46,222 bases of DNA from positions 1 to 46,222 of the forward strand of contig JAMOMC010000137.1 in assembly GCA_027068765.1 (NCBI GenBank), given 5' to 3'. Below, one piece after another: positions 38,478 through 46,222 of this stretch. A model generated the notes under the pieces. The model did no database searches, was not told the origin of the DNA, and saw only the letters and a list, made by a program, of their open reading frames with translations. The position numbers were made by a program, and so were the translations under genes. The DNA comes from Campylobacterales bacterium. Lineage in GTDB: Bacteria > Campylobacterota > Campylobacteria > Campylobacterales > QNZT01. How positions within the stretch are numbered: position 1 is the stretch's first letter; the number at the start of each line of letters is the position of its first letter.

Positions 38478-40143
38478 GCTAAATAAACTCTATAAAAATG
38501 AAGATGCTAAAAAAGCATATGATGAGATTTTGAAACTTGAAAAAAAGTATAAAAAACTTATAGTCTCTGAACATTATGAGATGAGTGAAAAAGATGTTAT
38601 TTTGATAACTTATGGAGATCAAGTAGTCTCTGCAGGCATAGAGCCGTTAGTGAGTTTAAAACACTTTTTGGATGAGCATATAAAAGATATCATCTCTACT
38701 GTTCATATTTTACCTTTTTATCCATACTCTTCAGATGATGGTTTTTCGGTGATTGATTATAAAGATGTTTCACCTCGTATGGGCTCATGGAGAGATATAG
38801 AAAATTTGAGAAAAAATTATAGACTTATGTTTGATGGTGTTATAAATCATATTTCACAATACTCATTTTGGTTTAAAAGCTTTTTAGTAAATGATGAAAA
38901 ATATAGAGATTTTTTTGTAGAAGTTTCTTCGTGTGAAGATTTGTCAAAAGTTGTTCGTCCAAGAACTCTCCCTTTAATTCATGAGTATCAAGATATCGAT
39001 GAGGTGAGTCATTTTATCTGGACAACATTTTCTAAAGATCAGGTTGATTTAAATTATAAAAATTATAAAGTTTTGATAGCTGTTTTAGATGCACTTTTAT
39101 TTTATGTTCAAAAAGGGGCAACTCTCATAAGATTAGATGCAATTGCATTTGTCTGGAAAGAGATAGGTACAACTTGCATTCATCTGCCACAAACACACGA
39201 GTTGATACAACTTATGAGAGAGGTAATTCACAAAATTGCTCCTGAAGTTCTTATAATCACAGAGACAAATGTACCTCATGATGAGAATATCTCCTATTTT
39301 GGAAGTGGAGAAGATGAAGCACAGATGGTTTATAACTTTGCTCTTCCACCACTTATCGCCCACTCTATCTTAAAAGGGGATGCAAAAGCGATTACATCTT
39401 GGGCTAAAACACTCTCTTTGCCTAGTGATAAGGTCTGTTTTTTTAACTTTACAGCCAGTCATGATGGTTGTGGAGTTAGACCTATTAGTGGTCTTATCAG
39501 TGATAATGAGCTTGATGATTTAGTTGAAGTTGTAGAAAAAAGGGGTGGATTTGTTTCGTATCGTTCAACTGATGATGGTAAAAAAAGTCCATATGAGTTA
39601 AATGCAAGTTACATAGATATTGTGAGTGACCCTAATGATGAGGTTAGTTTAAGAGTTAAAAAGATGATGCTAGCACAATCAATACCTCTATCGATGCCAG
39701 GAGTTGCAGGGATTTATTTTCACTCTCTTGTTGGTTCTGTTAGTGATGTAGATGGAGTTAGAAGAACTGGAATGTTGAGATCTATAAATAGAGAGAAGTT
39801 AAACCTTGAAATTTTACAAAATCAGATAGCTAATAGAAGTGGTTTAAGAGGTATGATTTATCAAAATTTTAGAAAAATTTTAGGAATTGCTACAAAACAG
39901 AGTGCATTTAACCCTTATGGAAAGTTTGAATTTGTCGATATAGCTTCAGAGCTTTTTTCTATTCGAAGATTTTCAAAAAATGGTGAGGAAATTTTTGCAA
40001 TTCATAACTTTTGCGATGATATAGTTACTATCAAGCTTCCTTCGTTTGTTAAAGAGGATGCATTTGAGCTTTTGGAAAATAGAAAAATAGAGAGTAGAGA
40101 GATTAAATTACAAGCATATCAAGTTATGTGGATTAAATATTAG
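38467..40143 (+). CDS. GH13_18 glucosylglycerate phosphorylase-like (sucrose phosphorylase family)
   Basis: HILPFYPYSSDDGFSVIDY, LIRLDAIAFVWKEIGTTCIHLPQTH, IITETNVPH, ASHDGCGVRP. Confidence 0.85.
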   Translation: MINRLNKLYKNEDAKKAYDEILKLEKKYKKLIVSEHYEMSEKDVILITYGDQVVSAGIEPLVSLKHFLDEHIKDIISTVHILPFYPYSSDDGFSVIDYKDVSPRMGSWRDIENLRKNYRLMFDGVINHISQYSFWFKSFLVNDEKYRDFFVEVSSCEDLSKVVRPRTLPLIHEYQDIDEVSHFIWTTFSKDQVDLNYKNYKVLIAVLDALLFYVQKGATLIRLDAIAFVWKEIGTTCIHLPQTHELIQLMREVIHKIAPEVLIITETNVPHDENISYFGSGEDEAQMVYNFALPPLIAHSILKGDAKAITSWAKTLSLPSDKVCFFNFTASHDGCGVRPISGLISDNELDDLVEVVEKRGGFVSYRSTDDGKKSPYELNASYIDIVSDPNDEVSLRVKKMMLAQSIPLSMPGVAGIYFHSLVGSVSDVDGVRRTGMLRSINREKLNLEILQNQIANRSGLRGMIYQNFRKILGIATKQSAFNPYGKFEFVDIASELFSIRRFSKNGEEIFAIHNFCDDIVTIKLPSFVKEDAFELLENRKIESREIKLQAYQVMWIKY

Positions 40144-40151
40144 GAGAAAAA

Positions 40152-40982
40152 ATGATTAAAAAGTGTCTATTTCCAGCTGCTGGATACGGAACAAGATTTT
40201 TGCCAGTTACAAAAGCTATGCCAAAGGAGATGTTGCCAATTTTAACAAAACCACTTATTCAGTATGGAGTTGAAGAGGCGGTTGAAGCTGGTATGGATAC
40301 CATGGCTATTATAACAGGGCGAGGAAAAAGAGCAATTGAAGATCACTTTGATATATCTTATGAGTTAGAGCATCAGATAAAAGGGAGTTCAAAAGAGCAT
40401 CTTTTAACTGAGATTAGAGATCTTATCGGAAAGTGTACTTTTACTTATACTAGACAAGTTGAGATGAAAGGTTTAGGAGATGCAATTTTAAAAGGAAATG
40501 CTCTTATTGGGAGTGAGCCTTTTGCTGTTGTTTTGGCAGATGATCTTTGTATTAACCAAAATGGTGAAGGTGTTTTGTCTCAAATGGTTAAATTGTATGA
40601 TAAATATAAGTGTTCAATTGTTGCAATTATGGAAGTTCCAAAAGAGGAGACTTACAAATATGGTGTGATTGAGGGAAAAGAGATTGAAGAGGGTGTTTAT
40701 ATGATCTCTAACATGGTTGAAAAACCAGAACCACAAGATGCACCATCAAATTTAGCAATTATTGGAAGATATATATTAAGTGATGATATATTTGAAGTTA
40801 TTAAAGATACAAAACCTGGTAAAAATGGTGAACTTCAAATCACAGATGCATTGATGAATTTAGCTCAAAAGGGCATGGTTTTAGCTTATAGGTTTAAAGG
40901 TGAGAGATTTGATTGTGGAAGTGTTGATGGATATGTTGAAGCTACAAACTATCTTTATGATTTAGAGAAAGGTGGAAAATAA
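40152..40982 (+). CDS. galU: UTP--glucose-1-phosphate uridylyltransferase
   Basis: KCLFPAAGYGTRFLPVTKAMPKEMLPI, VVLADDLC, VEKPEPQDAPSNLAIIGRYIL. Confidence 0.97.
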   Translation: MIKKCLFPAAGYGTRFLPVTKAMPKEMLPILTKPLIQYGVEEAVEAGMDTMAIITGRGKRAIEDHFDISYELEHQIKGSSKEHLLTEIRDLIGKCTFTYTRQVEMKGLGDAILKGNALIGSEPFAVVLADDLCINQNGEGVLSQMVKLYDKYKCSIVAIMEVPKEETYKYGVIEGKEIEEGVYMISNMVEKPEPQDAPSNLAIIGRYILSDDIFEVIKDTKPGKNGELQITDALMNLAQKGMVLAYRFKGERFDCGSVDGYVEATNYLYDLEKGGK

Positions 40983-40985
40983 GTT

Positions 40986-41513
40986 TTAAAACTTATATTC
41001 GCCACCAAATGTTAGATGATTTATATCATCTTCAAATTTTGTGTAGTTTGTGAAAACCGCATAGTTTTGGCTAAACTGATATGATAGACCAATCCCTCCA
41101 CTTATGGCTATGCCACTTTTTTCTGTAGGTGTAAAAGGGTTTTCTGGATCTTTTATATTTATCGTTGATTTTATATTTTCAAAAACTATACCAAGTCGTG
41201 GTTTTATGTTGAGCTTGTTAATCTTCCAGATGTATGCACCGTAAATTCCTATCGACCAGAAATCTACATCTGATTTTCTATCTCCAGCTTTTGCCTCTAT
41301 CTTTTGAAGACTTGTAGCTCCCTCAAACTCCAGTGCCATATCACCATAAAAACTCTTACCCGCATTAGCAACAATCGCTAAACCATCATCAAAATGTTTA
41401 TTATCGATGTTTTGAAGTGCTAAACCAACACTAACATAGTCTATATACTCTTCCGCATGTGCATGTGAGAGTAGTGATAAGCTTATTAAAATTGTTGTAA
41501 CTGTTTTTTTCAT
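40986..41513 (-). CDS. outer membrane beta-barrel protein (OmpW/OMP_b-brl-like)
   Basis: Signal peptide, alternating strands, C-terminal LTFGGEYKF ending in Phe. Confidence 0.72.
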   Translation of the reverse strand: MKKTVTTILISLSLLSHAHAEEYIDYVSVGLALQNIDNKHFDDGLAIVANAGKSFYGDMALEFEGATSLQKIEAKAGDRKSDVDFWSIGIYGAYIWKINKLNIKPRLGIVFENIKSTINIKDPENPFTPTEKSGIAISGGIGLSYQFSQNYAVFTNYTKFEDDINHLTFGGEYKF

Positions 41514-41626
41514 AAAAAACTCCTCCCTTTTAAATCATTAATTCTGCTGATAGTATATAATAAAAACATTAAAATAATATTTAATCTGTTATAATTTTGC
41601 ATACTATAAGAAAAAGGATGACATTA

Positions 41627-42022
41627 ATGATCAAGAGAATAAATACACAAAAAGCACCAGCTGCAATTGGTCCATATGCACAAGCTATAAAAGTTGGAAA
41701 TATGGTCTATACATCAGGACAAATTCCTTTAACTCCAGAGGGTGAACTGATAAAAGGAGATATTCATGAGCAAACTAGACAGATTTTAGTAAATTTACAA
41801 AATGTTTTAGAGGAGGCTGGTAGCTCACTTCAGCATATTGTGAAAACGACAATTTATTTAACTGATATGGATGATTTTTTGGCAGTTAACACTGTATATG
41901 GTGAGTTTTTTGCAGGTAGTTTTCCAGCTAGAAGTACCGTAGCTGTAAAAACTTTACCTAAAAATGTTGATATTGAGATAGATGCGGTCGCTGTAGCTGA
42001 TGGAGATACTTACTCTTTTTAA
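41627..42022 (+). CDS. ridA: RidA family enamine/imine deaminase
   Basis: INTQKAPAAIGPYAQAIKVGNMVYTSGQIPLTPEG, FPARSTVAVKTLPKNVDIEIDAVA. Confidence 0.95.
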   Translation: MIKRINTQKAPAAIGPYAQAIKVGNMVYTSGQIPLTPEGELIKGDIHEQTRQILVNLQNVLEEAGSSLQHIVKTTIYLTDMDDFLAVNTVYGEFFAGSFPARSTVAVKTLPKNVDIEIDAVAVADGDTYSF

Positions 42023-42084
42023 TGAGATATTAAATAACTCTTAGATATAATCACCGCTCAAAATTAAAATTAAGGACCAAATAG

Positions 42085-42390
42085 ATGTATGCAATCATCA
42101 AAAATGGCGGAAAGCAATATAAAGTTCAAGAGGGAGATTACTTAAATCTTGACCTCATTGACGCTTCCCCAAAAGACAAAATTTCTGTCGAAGAAGTTCT
42201 CGCTATAAATGCAGGAGAACTTAAAATTGGTACACCTTTTGTTGAAGGTGCAAAAGTTGAGTTAGAGGTTATAGCTCATGGAAAAGATAAAAAGATTATT
42301 ATCTTTAAAAAGAGAAGAAGAAAAGACTCTAAGCTAAAACAAGGTTTTAGAAGACAATTTACTAGAGTTAAAGTTACTAAGGTAGCTTAA
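42085..42390 (+). CDS. rplU: 50S ribosomal protein L21
   Basis: [54 protein letters not shown]. Confidence 0.97.
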   Translation: MYAIIKNGGKQYKVQEGDYLNLDLIDASPKDKISVEEVLAINAGELKIGTPFVEGAKVELEVIAHGKDKKIIIFKKRRRKDSKLKQGFRRQFTRVKVTKVA

Positions 42391-42562
42391 GTTAAACAAG
42401 TGGACTAAGCTTTTAGTCTGCTTTAATGTAGTTGGTCAGCAATTCTAAGTCTAAAAAAGCGCTACCACAAAACCAAACAAATCAACCCAATAATCAACCA
42501 CCAAAAACACTATATACATCGAACTTCAAAGCATTTTTTGATTATTTTTAGGGTATTAAGTA

Positions 42563-42787
42563 TTGCCATACAAGGAGCTAGGGTTTTTGGGGTTGCCCTT
42601 TAGTTTTATGGTTAATATTTTTATAAAAAATATTGAAAATATTACAGATTACAGAAGAAAAAGAAGTGATACACAATATGCTTTTAAAGATATTTTATTT
42701 TCAATCCCCATCATGGTTAAGTTTTCAAACAAAAATGCAGAGTATCAAGGGAAGAAGAGGTTTTCAATATCTGCCTTTTTAAGGTAG
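42563..42787 (+). pseudogene. possible transposase N-terminal remnant
   Basis: FIKNIENITDYRRKRSDTQYAFKDILFSIPIMVKFSNKNAEYQ resembles N-terminal segments of DDE transposases (ISNCY/IS1634-like 'I.D.R....Y...D.L'); short and weak. Confidence 0.35.
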
Positions 42788-42848
42788 AATGTTTATTTTA
42801 ATTAAGTTTATTATACAATATTTTAATTTTAAAATTAAAGGAAAAATT

Positions 42849-44870
42849 ATGAAAAGATATATAGCTATAGCACTTTTAGCTGTTGTTATGATTGGCTGTG
42901 GTAGTAAAAGTAGTGGACCTGATTCTGAGACAGAAAAAACTACAAAATTAAAAGGTATTGCTGTTGATGATTTGATTGTCAATGGTATTGTCAGTGCTTA
43001 TGCCGCATCAAATTCATCAACTGTATTAGCTACAGGACGAACAGATGCGGATAATGGCTCATATGTACTAGATGTTTCATACGATGGGGTTATCATCATA
43101 AAAGTAACTTGCGATGCAAATTCATTAATGAAAAATCCAGTTGATAATACAACAAAAGCATGTATAAGTGGTCTTCAGCTTCGTTCTGCTGTTGCAGTGA
43201 CACCAACTAGCGGAGAAATAGAAGTTAATACCTCACCTCTTAGTGAACTTATGGTTAGACAAATGAATGAAAATGGTACAACTGTTGCAGACTTAACTGA
43301 GGCACAAAATAACATTGGATTGATGTTTGGTCTTGATCCGGTAGCTGAAAATCCAGTAGAAAATAATTCATATAGTAAAATTATTGGAGCTATTCATAGC
43401 ATGGTTGATTCAGATAGCAATAAAACTATTTTAGATATTATTGATGAAATAAATAATGATTTAAAAGATGGTATAGCAGGTGATGATGGCAATATATCTA
43501 CTCAATTAGCACAAGCTATGACTAATAAAAATGTGTCAAATAATCTAACTGAAAATAATGGTAATTATACACCCCCAACAAATGCTGCTCCATTAAGTGA
43601 TATCGCACAATCAAAAGAATTTTTTAATTCTCTTCGTACACAAGCGATGAGTGTTGTGGATTATAAAAATAGCGGCACTCCTGGATTTTTGGATAATGAA
43701 GTCGATAATTTAGGAACAGCTTTGGGAGATGTGGCACTTAATGCTGGTATTGCAGGAGATTATGTGGCTAGCATAACTGGTAATATACTTGAAGCTATTG
43801 ATAATGATTCAGATGAAAGCACTAATACTATCGAAAAAGGTACAAGAAGTGTTACAGTTACAAAAAGCCAAACAGACTCATCTGTTTGGACATATATTGT
43901 TGTGGGAACAAGTTATACTGGAACAGTTACATTGCCAGTAGAAACTCCATCAGATATCTCACCTGATAATTTTACATCACTTAATTTGGTATTTGACGGT
44001 ACTATACCTTTGAAAGAGGTAGGAAACTCTTCTAATGCGGGTGAGCAAACATTTACAACAAACATGACACTTACAAAAACAACAGCTGGTGCCGATTTTA
44101 TTCTTAGTAATGCAATACTTAGTACAGATGTGGAATCTTTAAATATCTCAAATTTATCAATCAGCACTAAGTATGATTATAATAATACAGCAGAAGATGA
44201 TAAGTTAAGTATGCATTTTATAGAGCTACAGTCATTAACATTTGGTGGTGTAATTAGTGGATATAGTATGGGCGGAACACTCTTGGTGCCAACATATGTT
44301 TTAAATAGTAGTTTGAACGGCAAAGGCTTTATCGAAGAAAATAATGGTGACTACAATAGTGATGAAAAATTTTATAATAGTGCAAATCTCCCAAAAGTAA
44401 TAACTTTTACAGGAGATATCAACAATACAACTACTAATGCTAGCTTAAGTGGTACTTTAAATGTTGATTGGCTAAATGCAGCTACAATGGATTTGACTGA
44501 AGGCTCAAACGATAAACAAAGCATTAATATTTCATTTAATGGAAAACTTCAAATACCATCAATTCCTATGATGATTATAAATCTAGGATATACAAATCCA
44601 TCTCAAAACAATAATTTTACATTTTCTTATAGTTATGATGCAACTGTAATTAATGGAAGTGGCAACTTTGACCAAGATATGGAAAATGGCACAATTACCT
44701 TAACTAATCATTTAGGTTTAGAAGCAACAATTATTCAGGCAGATGGAAATACAGTTTATGGCTCACAAAGTAGTGTGAAAAAGAGTGGAAAATCAATAGG
44801 TGAACTTCAAGAAAGAGAAGGAGTCCCAGTTATTAAATACATAGATGGAACATTTGAGTCACTCCCATAA
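42849..44870 (+). CDS. large lipoprotein of unknown function
   Basis: Start moved to ATG with AAAGGAAAAATT upstream; lipobox LLAVVMIGCGSKS; beta-rich, Thr/Asn-rich body. Confidence 0.78.
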   Translation: MKRYIAIALLAVVMIGCGSKSSGPDSETEKTTKLKGIAVDDLIVNGIVSAYAASNSSTVLATGRTDADNGSYVLDVSYDGVIIIKVTCDANSLMKNPVDNTTKACISGLQLRSAVAVTPTSGEIEVNTSPLSELMVRQMNENGTTVADLTEAQNNIGLMFGLDPVAENPVENNSYSKIIGAIHSMVDSDSNKTILDIIDEINNDLKDGIAGDDGNISTQLAQAMTNKNVSNNLTENNGNYTPPTNAAPLSDIAQSKEFFNSLRTQAMSVVDYKNSGTPGFLDNEVDNLGTALGDVALNAGIAGDYVASITGNILEAIDNDSDESTNTIEKGTRSVTVTKSQTDSSVWTYIVVGTSYTGTVTLPVETPSDISPDNFTSLNLVFDGTIPLKEVGNSSNAGEQTFTTNMTLTKTTAGADFILSNAILSTDVESLNISNLSISTKYDYNNTAEDDKLSMHFIELQSLTFGGVISGYSMGGTLLVPTYVLNSSLNGKGFIEENNGDYNSDEKFYNSANLPKVITFTGDINNTTTNASLSGTLNVDWLNAATMDLTEGSNDKQSINISFNGKLQIPSIPMMIINLGYTNPSQNNNFTFSYSYDATVINGSGNFDQDMENGTITLTNHLGLEATIIQADGNTVYGSQSSVKKSGKSIGELQEREGVPVIKYIDGTFESLP

Positions 44871-44871
44871 T

Positions 44872-45999
44872 ATGAAATATTTGCCAGCTATTTTGGTTGG
44901 CAAATTACTTTTTTTCAGTACCATTCATGCTGGAGTAATACAATTTTTTGACCCTACAAAAATCTATCAAAATCAAACTCTCCAAGTAGATTTAAAAACA
45001 TTTATAGCAAATGACCCAGTTTCTATGAAAGAGTTTTTTGATGACTGGAAAGGTGAATATACTCCCAAAGATACTCAAAATATTGCTTTGCTTGATAGTA
45101 GATTTGCTGTTGGTGTTTCTTTGAAAAAAAATTATTATTTAGAATATTTTTACCAATATAGTGTTTTTCTTGACACAAATAAAGAGTTTACGGATTTTTT
45201 GCATAGTGTAAAAAATAAAAATAATTTAATAGCTAATAAAATCTATACACCTAAGTTGGATATCATTGGCATAAAACAAAATGGTTTGCTTGTATCAAAA
45301 AGTCAAAAAATATTTGAAAATGATAAATATACTTTTGGTTTAGCAGGAGCCTTTTATATATCTTATGGCACAGAGATGCAAGATGGGGTCGTTAATGGAG
45401 ATATAATATCAACAGGTGCAAAAGATTATGATATTGATGTAAGCTCATCATACTATTACACACATAACTATCTATATGATTTAGATGTTAAAGGTGCTTA
45501 TGGATATGGATATGGTTCTCATGTAGGATTATATTATGAAAATAAAGAGTATTTACTGAAAATAAAGTTTTTAGCAAATGATTTGGTAAGTAAAATGTAT
45601 TGGAAAAATCTCCCATATAGCAAGATTTTACTAAAAACAAAAAACAAAAGTTATAATGAAAATGGCTATGTAAAGTATGCCCCAAGTATCAGTGGATTGG
45701 AGCAATATAGAAATTACACCCAAAGACTTGTGCCAAGCTATAAATTTGAAAGTAATTTAAAGCTAAAAAACATAGCTTTAATAGGAGGAATTGAACATAA
45801 GTATAAAATAAATTTTCCATATCTAAAAATGACCTATGAATTTAATCAAGCTCAAACCTTTGATATCATGTATGAGAGTAGATTTGGAAGTTTTGGTTTT
45901 GGGTATGAGTATAAGTGGTTCAAAGTAGAAATTATTGCTAACAAGTTTACAAACTTTTCCTCTTTTGGGTTTAATACTAATTTTAAATATAAATTTTAA
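44872..45999 (+). CDS. putative outer-membrane beta-barrel/surface protein
   Basis: Signal-like N-terminus MKYLPAILVGKLLFFSTIHAG, aromatic-rich alternating pattern, C-terminal FNTNFKYKF; starts 1 bp after the lipoprotein stop. Confidence 0.65.
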   Translation: MKYLPAILVGKLLFFSTIHAGVIQFFDPTKIYQNQTLQVDLKTFIANDPVSMKEFFDDWKGEYTPKDTQNIALLDSRFAVGVSLKKNYYLEYFYQYSVFLDTNKEFTDFLHSVKNKNNLIANKIYTPKLDIIGIKQNGLLVSKSQKIFENDKYTFGLAGAFYISYGTEMQDGVVNGDIISTGAKDYDIDVSSSYYYTHNYLYDLDVKGAYGYGYGSHVGLYYENKEYLLKIKFLANDLVSKMYWKNLPYSKILLKTKNKSYNENGYVKYAPSISGLEQYRNYTQRLVPSYKFESNLKLKNIALIGGIEHKYKINFPYLKMTYEFNQAQTFDIMYESRFGSFGFGYEYKWFKVEIIANKFTNFSSFGFNTNFKYKF

Positions 46000-46040
46000 A
46001 TAAGGAGTGGACGACTGAGATTAGAAAAAACTATGGTAAT

Positions 46041-46077
46041 TAAATACCTGCCTTAAATGATAAAAGACAGGTATTTA
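46041..46077. terminator. bidirectional terminator hairpin
   Basis: Perfect 10-bp arms TAAATACCTG / CAGGTATTTA between convergent genes. Confidence 0.7.
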
Positions 46078-46089
46078 TACTAAAAGTGC

Positions 46090-46222
46090 TTATAGATCTT
46101 TCTCATTTTTTGCCAAATACTCAGCAACACCTTCTGTAGTAGCTTTCATACCTTCATCACCTTTGCTCCAGCCAGCAGGACAAACTTCACCGTGCTCGTT
46201 TGTAAAGAGCATTGTATCTACC
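46090..46222 (-). CDS. 2-Cys peroxiredoxin (AhpC/Prx), C-terminal part, continues beyond window
   Basis: Manual translation VDTMLFTNEHGEVCPAGWSKGDEGMKATTEGVAEYLAKNEKDL*, with resolving-Cys motif GEVCPAGW. Confidence 0.88.
   Translation of the reverse strand, partial: VDTMLFTNEHGEVCPAGWSKGDEGMKATTEGVAEYLAKNEKDL

Noticed and set aside
42403-42418. Hairpin GACTAA-gctt-TTAGTC after rplU as terminator
   Set aside because: Short 6-bp stem with no T-run
1-46222. CRISPR arrays, tRNA/rRNA genes, prophage structural genes, known defence systems
   Set aside because: No regularly spaced repeats, RNA-gene signatures or phage/defence motifs recognised on reading both strands

Overview
Low-GC chromosomal segment, most likely from a Campylobacterota (Epsilonproteobacteria) member; the lolA/secA/lolC-E neighbourhood, nirS/norBC genes and codon usage suggest a Sulfurimonas-like organism (inference). 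Blocks from left to right: (1) 1-5.1 kb accessory/remnant zone with a CarF/TMEM189-type lipid desaturase homologue, an orphan CopG-like antitoxin, a truncated Y1/REP-associated transposase, a DUF5615 PIN-like C-terminal fragment, a tandem pair of proteasome/HslV-fold Ntn-hydrolases with N-terminal Ser, and alkA+ogt repair genes. (2) 5.3-12.7 kb cell envelope: YcbB-type L,D-transpeptidase, Tat-exported DUF882/YcbK protein, lolA, secA, LolC/E permease. (3) 12.3-19.7 kb: a 1.6-kaa DUF11/MshQ-like exoprotein coupled to three pseudopilins, the best candidate for an undescribed surface system. (4) hpf, di-heme peroxidase. (5) 21.5-30.9 kb denitrification island: AraC regulator, SDR, SUMT, NirN-like, NirS, a 50-aa membrane ORF missing from the ORF track, NorB, NorC, small membrane protein, an FNR/DNR-type box and a Crp/Fnr regulator. 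(6) 31-41 kb: radical SAM B12 protein, dapE, and a coupled pgi/GpgP/glycerate kinase/GpgS/GH13_18/galU operon that reads as a complete glucosylglycerate synthesis and phosphorolysis cycle. (7) 41-46 kb: OMP, RidA, rplU without adjacent rpmA, possible transposase remnant, large lipoprotein + beta-barrel pair, and the 3' end of a 2-Cys peroxiredoxin. No rRNA, tRNA or CRISPR was recognised. All family calls are by eye from motifs; no searches were run.
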